From the NCBI GenBank assembly GCA_030018745.1, contig JASEHB010000095.1, positions 1 to 7,757 on the forward strand: DNA of 7,757 nt. Reading direction: 5' to 3'. Made by a program: the position numbers and the translations under genes. The notes beneath the pieces were generated by a model. It saw nothing but the letters and a program-made list of their open reading frames with translations. It made no database searches and was not told where the DNA came from. Positions 1 to 4,462 of this stretch are shown piece by piece. Positions within the stretch are counted from its first letter, which is position 1; each line of letters begins with the position of its first letter. This stretch comes from Desulfatibacillaceae bacterium. GTDB lineage: Bacteria; Desulfobacterota; Desulfobacteria; Desulfobacterales; Desulfatibacillaceae.

Positions 1-20
1 ATTTCAAAAAGGTTTTCTTT

Positions 21-52
21 AAAAAAACCGGCTGCAAAAATTAAAGCAACCG
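21..52 (-). terminator. Probable rho-independent terminator of the phasin gene
   Basis: Read on the minus strand, a 7-bp stem (CGGTTGC pairing with GCAGCCG, one G-U pair) closes a 10-nt loop and is followed, after one G, by seven Ts (plus-strand As at 21-27). It lies about 105 nt beyond the phasin stop on the correct strand. The polarity is clear; the stem is short, so strength is uncertain. Confidence 0.6.
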
Positions 53-114
53 CAAAAAAAAGACTTTTAAACCGGATACAGGCTTGGCATGAGAACTTTT
101 GAGAAGAAAGGGGT

Positions 115-148
115 GCCGGGGCGCCTGGAAAAGCGCCCCGGCTTTTTT
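115..148 (+). terminator. Strong rho-independent terminator, plus-strand polarity
   Basis: A perfect 10-bp GC-rich stem (115-124 with 133-142) closes an 8-nt loop and is followed directly by six Ts (143-148). The T tract shows it serves transcripts moving rightward, so it probably ends a plus-strand gene left of the window. It starts 15 nt beyond the phasin stop. On the minus strand the hairpin is followed only by a C-rich then pyrimidine-rich run, so it could contribute weakly to phasin termination too. Confidence 0.8.
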
Positions 149-156
149 GAGGGGGG

Positions 157-831
157 CTACTGGCTCATGGCGTCCATTTTTTTGCTTAAGGCGTTCATGG
201 CGCGGGTGAGTTTATTGATATCCTGGCGGGTGGGCAGGTTAAGAGCGTTTGTTACAGCGCTGATTCCCTTTTCCACCTGGGTGTTCACAAAGGTGGCGGC
301 CCGCTGGGTCTGGTTGGTGATTTTAAGGGTAAGGCTTTGAGCAATATTTTTGGCGTCATCAGCCGCCTTTTTGGCCGCAGTGCTTACAGATGCAAAGGAG
401 GTCTCAAAAACGCCGGTGCCTTTTTCGCGGGTTTTCCGGGTCATCTCCTCCATCCACTGGCGGCCCGAATCCATGCTCTTTTTGAGCACTTCGTTGTATT
501 CCTTCACTGCGGCAGCAGCAGTATCCGTGGCCTTCTGGAAAGTGGTGACCACAAAATAATTCTCCGGGGCCTCCATTTGGGCCAGCTTGGGGGCAAATGC
601 CTCAACCCTTGGAATGCTCTTGAGAATCTTCTTGCTGTCGCCCATCACGCCTTCAAGGGCTTCAAGGGTGTTTTTACGGGCGTCAACAGCCAGCACCCTT
701 CCGGTTTCAACAGCCTTTTTCACATAGCGCTCGTTGTACTCGTTGAAAAGGGCGTTGGCGCTTTCCATTGCCTTTTGAAGGGGCTTTACGGCTGCTTCTG
801 TTGCAGTTGAATTTTCCTGGGCCTTGGCCAT
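157..831 (-). CDS. Phasin-family protein (PHA granule-associated)
   Basis: Phasins are small amphipathic proteins that coat polyhydroxyalkanoate granules in the cytoplasm and control their size and number. This 224-residue protein has the family look: rich in Ala, Lys, Glu and Gln, almost wholly helical, no cysteine, no signal peptide, no membrane segment. Its C-terminus (residues about 199-222) carries LPTRQDINKL followed by a heptad-like tail, as in granule-associated phasins and PhaE-like proteins. Residues 15-45 and 95-124 are an internal repeat sharing EYNE, a KK pair and a GR. The start is the ATG at 831 because GGGAGGA lies just upstream. An in-frame ATG at 906 abuts the -10 box (907-912), so it would lie upstream of the expected transcript start. 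No PHA synthase or depolymerase is visible nearby, so the PHA role rests on family resemblance. It is divergent from the efflux operon. Confidence 0.8.
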   Translation of the reverse strand: MAKAQENSTATEAAVKPLQKAMESANALFNEYNERYVKKAVETGRVLAVDARKNTLEALEGVMGDSKKILKSIPRVEAFAPKLAQMEAPENYFVVTTFQKATDTAAAAVKEYNEVLKKSMDSGRQWMEEMTRKTREKGTGVFETSFASVSTAAKKAADDAKNIAQSLTLKITNQTQRAATFVNTQVEKGISAVTNALNLPTRQDINKLTRAMNALSKKMDAMSQ

Positions 832-845
832 TGTTCTTTCCTCCC
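832..845 (-). promoter_or_regulatory. Ribosome binding site of the phasin gene
   Basis: On the minus strand GGGAGGA precedes the ATG at 831 by 7 nt, in an A-rich leader of about 65-70 nt that should be weakly structured. This site selects the start at 831 over the longer in-frame ATG at 906. Confidence 0.8.
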
Positions 846-906
846 TATGTTTTTTGTTTTTTTGGGCAGCTTGGTTTTTTTTAAGCGATGTTTCTTGCCT
901 GGCCAA

Positions 907-935
907 ATAATATGACGCGGTGCGTCAGATGTCAA
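907..935 (-). promoter_or_regulatory. Sigma-70 promoter of the phasin gene
   Basis: On the minus strand a perfect -35 TTGACA (930-935) is separated by exactly 17 nt from TATTAT (907-912), which matches the -10 consensus at five of six positions. Initiation would fall near 900, giving a leader of about 69 nt. This is a near-consensus promoter, so phasin expression is probably high unless repressed. The spacer is occupied by the palindrome at 913-927. Confidence 0.8.
913..927. promoter_or_regulatory. Perfect palindromic operator within the phasin promoter spacer
   Basis: TGACGC-GGT-GCGTCA is a perfect 6-3-6 inverted repeat lying entirely between the -35 and -10 boxes of the phasin promoter. 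A dimeric protein bound here would block RNA polymerase, so it is most simply a repressor operator. The cognate regulator cannot be identified. The TetR protein in the window is possible but has a better candidate site of its own at 1145-1160. Confidence 0.7.
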
Positions 936-942
936 GGCTTTT

Positions 943-957
943 TTTCGCGATGCGTCA
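943..957. promoter_or_regulatory. Second, imperfect copy of the TGACGC-type operator
   Basis: TTTCGC-GAT-GCGTCA keeps one half-site of the 913-927 palindrome exactly and the inner CGC of the other, with the same 3-nt spacer. Its centre is 30 bp from that of the first copy, close to three helical turns, so both would face the same side of DNA. It lies just upstream of the phasin -35 box, suggesting cooperative binding. Confidence 0.55.
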
Positions 958-1016
958 TTTTTCTTTTTTATTTTATCTAACAATTTGATAATACAAGTAA
1001 AATAATTTTAAACCTA

Positions 1017-1029
1017 TGACGCAGCGTCT
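1017..1029. promoter_or_regulatory. TGACGC-type inverted repeat with altered spacing
   Basis: TGACGC-A-GCGTCT contains a perfect GACGC/GCGTC inverted repeat with a spacer of 1 nt instead of 3. The half-sites match those in the phasin promoter, but the changed spacing would shift the half-sites relative to each other, so binding by the same protein is uncertain. Confidence 0.35.
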
Positions 1030-1075
1030 TTTTGCCAGCAAAATTTCTTTGCGCCTTCTCCCCTGGAATAAAAAT

Positions 1076-1081
1076 GCGTCA
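1076..1081. promoter_or_regulatory. Isolated GCGTCA half-site
   Basis: TGCGTCA (1075-1081) repeats the half-site seen at 921-927 and 951-957 but has no partner on its left side. It lies 42 bp upstream of the -35 box of the efflux operon and is a weak candidate on its own. Confidence 0.25.
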
Positions 1082-1122
1082 AAAAAGCTTTCGTGTTTTG
1101 GGGCAGGGAAAGCAGAAATCCC

Positions 1123-1151
1123 TTGACATTAAAACAATCGTTTAATACAAG
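1123..1151 (+). promoter_or_regulatory. Sigma-70 promoter of the tetR-efflux operon
   Basis: A perfect -35 TTGACA (1123-1128) is followed after 17 nt by TACAAG (1146-1151), a four-of-six match to the -10 consensus. Initiation would fall near 1158, leaving only about 12 nt of leader before the ATG at 1170, just enough for the ribosome binding site. No competing promoter of similar quality is seen upstream. Confidence 0.6.
1128..1146. promoter_or_regulatory. ATTAAA-N7-TTTAAT inverted repeat in the operon promoter
   Basis: A perfect 6-bp inverted repeat with a 7-nt centre fills the spacer between the -35 and -10 boxes of the efflux operon promoter. It also contains AAAC-N4-GTTT, a half-site style common in TetR-family operators. 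It may be a second binding site for the repressor beside the palindrome at 1145-1160. Its AT-rich arms make chance occurrence more likely. Confidence 0.35.
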
Positions 1152-1160
1152 CGTTTGTAT
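1145..1160. promoter_or_regulatory. Candidate TetR operator over the -10 and start site
   Basis: ATACAA-GCGT-TTGTAT is a perfect 6-4-6 inverted repeat covering the -10 box and expected transcription start of the efflux operon and ending directly before the GGAGG. TetR-family repressors encoded by the first gene of their operon usually bind such a 15-20 bp palindrome in their own promoter, so this is the best candidate for autoregulation. Confidence 0.6.
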
Positions 1161-1167
1161 GGAGGGG
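1161..1167 (+). promoter_or_regulatory. Ribosome binding site of the tetR gene
   Basis: GGAGGGG lies 2-4 nt before the ATG at 1170, slightly closer than usual. It decides for this ATG over an in-frame TTG at 1155, which would place the start inside the palindrome and upstream of the expected transcript start. Confidence 0.65.
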
Positions 1168-1169
1168 CC

Positions 1170-1829
1170 ATGAAGAATAAATCCAGAGAGGAAGACGCTC
1201 AAGACAGAATCCTTGATGCAGCGGAAATCCTTTTTGCCCAAAAGGGCTTTGCGGGTGTGGCTGTGCGGGAGATAACCTCTGCCGCCCGTGTGAATGTGGC
1301 TGCGGTGAATTACCACTTTGGCAGCAAGAAGGCGCTCTACCTTGAGGTCTTTCGCCAGCGATGGGTGGCAAGGGTTAAAAGGGTTCAGCAGTTTTTTCTT
1401 GCCCGGCTTGAAGCAGCAGAAAAAGACGACCATCCGGAAAAGGTGTTTGCCAGGGCTTTGGCCGAGGCCATTTTAGCTGGCCCGTTAAAGGAAGAGGAGC
1501 GGTTGCGCCATGCCCAACTCATTGGAAGGGAGATGATTCAGCCCACAGAGGCCTTCGCTCTTGTGATGGAGCATGCCTTTAAACCCATGATTGACCTTTG
1601 CGTTGATTATTTCGCCAAAACCCGCCCCCAGGATTCAGGCAAGCTGACCCTGACTTTGGACAGCTTTTCCCTTTTTGGAATGATCATCTATTTCAATTTG
1701 GCCCGGCCTGTCATTTCCCATGTTACGGGCAGGGCTTACGACAAGGAATTTACAGAGCAGATTGTGGAGCACATTGCAACATTTGCTGCAAATGGCCTTG
1801 CCGGAAGGCGGGCCGGGGAGAAAACATGA
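1170..1829 (+). CDS. TetR-family regulator with CerR/CecR-type C-terminal domain
   Basis: This 219-residue cytoplasmic regulator probably represses the efflux operon it heads and is released by a small ligand. Residues about 10-58 form the TetR DNA-binding domain: ILDAAEILFAQKGF, then VREITSAARVNVAAVNYHF and GSKKALYLEV, a typical helix-turn-helix and flanking helix. The C-terminal half resembles E. coli CecR (YbiH; CerR-type domain), including RHAQLIGREMIQPT near residue 113 followed by a Pro-containing helix; CecR controls a membrane-export gene set. The ligand cannot be predicted. The TGA stop overlaps the ATG of the outer-membrane factor gene (ATGA), so the two are translationally coupled. 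The palindrome at 1145-1160 is its likely operator. Family assignment is firm; the CerR-type C-terminus is recognised by similarity only. Confidence 0.88.
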   Translation: MKNKSREEDAQDRILDAAEILFAQKGFAGVAVREITSAARVNVAAVNYHFGSKKALYLEVFRQRWVARVKRVQQFFLARLEAAEKDDHPEKVFARALAEAILAGPLKEEERLRHAQLIGREMIQPTEAFALVMEHAFKPMIDLCVDYFAKTRPQDSGKLTLTLDSFSLFGMIIYFNLARPVISHVTGRAYDKEFTEQIVEHIATFAANGLAGRRAGEKT

Positions 1830-3247
1830 AGCGCATCTTGCCGGGCTTGTTGGCCATTTTAATCTCCATGCTGTTGGGGTGCGCCCCTAAAATGCCCCTT
1901 GACCCGGAGCAGATGCTTTCCGGGCTTCCAGAAGTGTTTTCTGCCCAGTCACTTGCCGTTGTTGACGATTTGGACCAGGGCGGATTCTGGTGGGAGGCCC
2001 TTGGGGACGACAATCTGAATGCACTTGTTGATTCCGTGCTGAAAGGCAACCGGCAGCTTTTGCGCTCGGACGCCCTTGTGGCTCAAATCCATGCCACGGC
2101 AATTGCAACAGGCGCCGCCCGTTATCCGGCCATCTCCCTTGGGGCAGAGGCAAAGGCATCTGGAGCAGGCTCGCGGGAGACTTCCTCTTATGGTGTTTCC
2201 TTTCCCGCCTCCTTTGAAATAGACCTTTGGGGCAGGCTTGCCAGCCTGGAAGAAGCCGCCCGCTTCGATCTTATTGCAGCCCAATACAACCGTCAGGCTT
2301 TAGCCCAAAGCCTGGCAGCCCAGACAACAGGCCTTTATTTATCGGGCAGGGCGTTGGAAAAAAGGCTTGCTGTGGCGGATTTGAGCGTTGAAAGCTACAA
2401 AAAAAGCCTTGAGCTTGTGGAGAGCCGCTATCGCCGGGGCCTGGCTTCCATTTTGGATGTAAGGCAGGCGGACCGCCTTTATGCCCAGGCGCGGGCGGCG
2501 ATTCCCGCTCTCCAGCAGGAGCAGCAGGCGATCCGGCAAAATCTTGCCGTGCTGGCAGGCCGCTTTGATGAGAACAGCGGGCAGGCAGCAAGGCAGCCGG
2601 AAACTTTTTCCCTGCCGCCGGAAGTTCCTGCAGGCCTGCCATCCGAGCTTCTGCTCAACAGGCCGGATGTGGCTGCGGCCCGTTCCACCGTGGATGCCCT
2701 CTGGTCGCGCACCCTTGCAGCAAGAGCCTCGCGTTTTCCTTCCATAAAACTTACAGGATCTGCAGGCTTTGCAAGCTCCGAACTGGGTCTTCTGGTTCAG
2801 CAACCAAGCCAGGTGTGGAGCGCGGCGGCTGGCCTTACCATGCCCCTGATCAATGCCGGGGGCTTGAAGGCCCAGGAGGAGGCAGCCCTGAAGGGATATG
2901 AACAGGCTGTTTATTCTTACGAACAGGCTGTGCTTTCCGCTTTTTCCGAGGTGGAGCAGGCCCTTTTTGCGCGGGAAAAGCTTCTGGAGCGCCACGGCCT
3001 TCTTGTGGAACTCAACAGGGCTGCATACCTCACCCTGGAAACCGCGCAGAACCGCTATGAGCGGGGGCTGGTGGAGTATCTTGTGGTGCTGGACGCCCAG
3101 CAGGCGTATTTTTTGGCCCAGAACGAGCTTCTTGGCGTTGAGGCTGCACTTTTTCAGAACTTTGTTACCCTAAACCGCGTGCTTGGCAACGGGTGGGGTG
3201 GAGCTTTCACTTGGCAGGCCCAAGGCAGGGCAGATGAGGCAAGATGA
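1826..3247 (+). CDS. Outer-membrane efflux factor, NodT/OprM-type lipoprotein
   Basis: This 473-residue protein is the outer-membrane channel of the pump, a TolC-like trimer forming a beta-barrel plus periplasmic helical tunnel. A lipoprotein signal ends in LLGC with Cys19 as the lipidated residue (followed by Ala, compatible with outer-membrane sorting). Family landmarks are FEIDLWGRL (130-138), LPSELLLNRPDV (271-282) and the duplicated RY-x-RG-L motifs at 201 and 410, each followed by an L-D-x-x-x-A helix. These reflect the internal duplication of the outer-membrane efflux family. Length is normal for OprM/NodT proteins. The ATG overlaps the repressor stop (ATGA), with GGGGAG upstream. Its own TGA overlaps the adaptor start. 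Gene order OMF-adaptor-permease differs from the commoner adaptor-permease-OMF. No damage is seen. Confidence 0.93.
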   Translation: MKRILPGLLAILISMLLGCAPKMPLDPEQMLSGLPEVFSAQSLAVVDDLDQGGFWWEALGDDNLNALVDSVLKGNRQLLRSDALVAQIHATAIATGAARYPAISLGAEAKASGAGSRETSSYGVSFPASFEIDLWGRLASLEEAARFDLIAAQYNRQALAQSLAAQTTGLYLSGRALEKRLAVADLSVESYKKSLELVESRYRRGLASILDVRQADRLYAQARAAIPALQQEQQAIRQNLAVLAGRFDENSGQAARQPETFSLPPEVPAGLPSELLLNRPDVAAARSTVDALWSRTLAARASRFPSIKLTGSAGFASSELGLLVQQPSQVWSAAAGLTMPLINAGGLKAQEEAALKGYEQAVYSYEQAVLSAFSEVEQALFAREKLLERHGLLVELNRAAYLTLETAQNRYERGLVEYLVVLDAQQAYFLAQNELLGVEAALFQNFVTLNRVLGNGWGGAFTWQAQGRADEAR

Positions 3248-4458
3248 AAAAGAGCCATCGAGCAGGCATTCAGGCAATTGCTGTTTTGATTCTTCTTGTG
3301 GGCGGAATTTTTCTTTTCAGGCACTTGGCCTCCCAGCGGCCGGATATTGCAAGGGAGGACCCTCTGCCCCCTGCGCCAATGGTGAGGGTTGAAACGGTTG
3401 CCGTTGGTGATCATCCCATAAAAATTACGGGGGAAGGAACGGTTTCGCCCGTGCGGGAAATCCGCCTGGTACCCGAAGTCTCCGGCAAGGTCATCTGGCT
3501 TGCAGAATCCTTAAAGGACGGCGGCAGCTTTGAAAAGGGCGAGGTGATGTTAAAAATAGACCCCCGCGATTACGAGGTGGCTGTTGCCCAGGCCCGCGCC
3601 CGGCTTGCGGATGCAAGGGCGCTTCTCCAGCGGGCAAGGGAGGAGTCTGAAGCAGCAACTGACGAGTGGAGGGAGCATTTTTCCCCTGGCCCGGACCAGG
3701 CCCCGCCGCCCCTTGTGGCCCGCATTCCCCAGCTTGAGGCTGCCCAGGCCCAGATGGATGCCCTTGCCGCAGATTTGGAAAGGGCAAAGCTTAACCTGGA
3801 GCGCTCCCAGATAAAAGCCCCATTTGCCGGGCAGGTTACAGACAAGGCTGTTGACATAGGCCAGTTTGTTACTCCCGGCCAGGTGCTTGCCGGATTTTTT
3901 GACACCAGTGCGGTTGAAATTGCGGTTCCTCTGGAGGATCACGAGCTTGCATGGTTTTCTGTTCCGGGCTTCACTCAAGAAGGCGGCCAGGGATCATTAG
4001 CCCTGGTAAGAGCCACGGTGGCAGGCCAGGATAGGGAATGGCTGGGCTTCGTCTCCCATGCCCAGGCCCGGATGGATACCCGCTCGCGCATGGTGCGGGT
4101 GGTGGTGAGGGTTGAAAACCCTTACGCCCAAAAGCCCCCTGCTGCTGTGGGCCTTTTTGCGAATGTGGAGATAACCGGCAGGACACTTGAAGGCGTGGCC
4201 TTTTTACCCCGTGCAGCCTTGAGGCAGGGAACTATGGTGTGGAAGGTGGATTCGGAGAATCGTCTGCGCTTTGCGCCCGTAACCGTTGCAAGGGTAAGCG
4301 ATGAGGGCGTCATTGTAACGGACGGCCTCTCCCAGGGCGACCGCGTGGTGGTCTCCCTGCTTCATGGCGTAAGCGATGGAATGCTTGTGAGGGTGGCAAA
4401 CAGCAATTCTGTTGAGGCCCCTGCTGTTGGCGGGCAGGCCGGAACAACACAGGAGTAG
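3244..4458 (+). CDS. RND efflux periplasmic adaptor subunit (membrane fusion protein)
   Basis: This 404-residue adaptor bridges the permease and the outer-membrane channel in the periplasm. An N-terminal membrane helix (about 10-26) without a lipobox cysteine anchors it in the inner membrane. Then follow the first half of the lipoyl-like domain (about 70-108, with VSGKV and a GGSFEKGE turn), an alpha-hairpin (about 110-188), the second lipoyl half (SQIKAPFAGQVTDK, about 188-215), a beta-barrel domain (about 220-312) and a membrane-proximal domain (about 315-385). The hairpin tip carries a Pro-rich segment near residues 147-162. The ATG at 3244 overlaps the upstream stop (ATGA) and has GAGG five nucleotides from it. 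The stop lies inside the region containing the permease ribosome binding site. HlyD/AcrA-type membership is clear; substrate is unknown. Confidence 0.93.
   Translation: MKKSHRAGIQAIAVLILLVGGIFLFRHLASQRPDIAREDPLPPAPMVRVETVAVGDHPIKITGEGTVSPVREIRLVPEVSGKVIWLAESLKDGGSFEKGEVMLKIDPRDYEVAVAQARARLADARALLQRAREESEAATDEWREHFSPGPDQAPPPLVARIPQLEAAQAQMDALAADLERAKLNLERSQIKAPFAGQVTDKAVDIGQFVTPGQVLAGFFDTSAVEIAVPLEDHELAWFSVPGFTQEGGQGSLALVRATVAGQDREWLGFVSHAQARMDTRSRMVRVVVRVENPYAQKPPAAVGLFANVEITGRTLEGVAFLPRAALRQGTMVWKVDSENRLRFAPVTVARVSDEGVIVTDGLSQGDRVVVSLLHGVSDGMLVRVANSNSVEAPAVGGQAGTTQE
4451..4455 (+). promoter_or_regulatory. Ribosome binding site of the RND permease gene
   Basis: AGGAG lies 7 nt before the ATG at 4463 and directly abuts the TAG stop of the adaptor gene, so a terminating ribosome uncovers or hands over to it. 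It favours this start over an in-frame ATG at 4412 inside the adaptor gene. Confidence 0.8.
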
Positions 4459-4462
4459 GGCC

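Larger units (their letters stand above)
832..1169. other. Divergent regulatory region between phasin and efflux operon
   Basis: This 338-bp stretch has no supported gene. Reading frames crossing it are shadows with no ribosome binding site. It contains the phasin leader and promoter (minus strand, 907-935), two 15-bp TGACGC-type sites (913-927, 943-957), an AT-rich segment (about 958-1013), two more related sites (1017-1029, 1076-1081), and the promoter and palindromes of the rightward operon (1123-1160). The 9-mer TAATACAAG occurs at 989-997 and again at 1143-1151, where it overlaps the repressor-type palindrome. Confidence 0.75.

Noticed and set aside
832..906. Longer phasin start at ATG 906 (25 extra residues)
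   Set aside because: That ATG touches the -10 box and lies upstream of the expected transcript start; GGGAGGA precedes the ATG at 831, and the extra residues are low-complexity Lys/Gln-rich sequence.
985..1013. Second rightward promoter TTGATA-N17-TTAAAC
   Set aside because: The -10 match is poor and the segment is simply AT-rich; the TTGACA promoter at 1123 is better placed.
1155..1169. Longer TetR start at TTG 1155
   Set aside because: It lies within the operator palindrome with no ribosome binding site; GGAGG lies between it and the ATG at 1170.
1014..1433. Minus-strand 139-residue frame across the tetR 5' end
   Set aside because: It is antisense to a clear TetR gene and its promoter, without a ribosome binding site or recognisable domain.
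4412..4462. Longer permease start at ATG 4412
   Set aside because: It would add 17 polar, Arg-rich residues before the normal RND N-terminus and lies within the adaptor gene; AGGAG sits 7 nt before the ATG at 4463.
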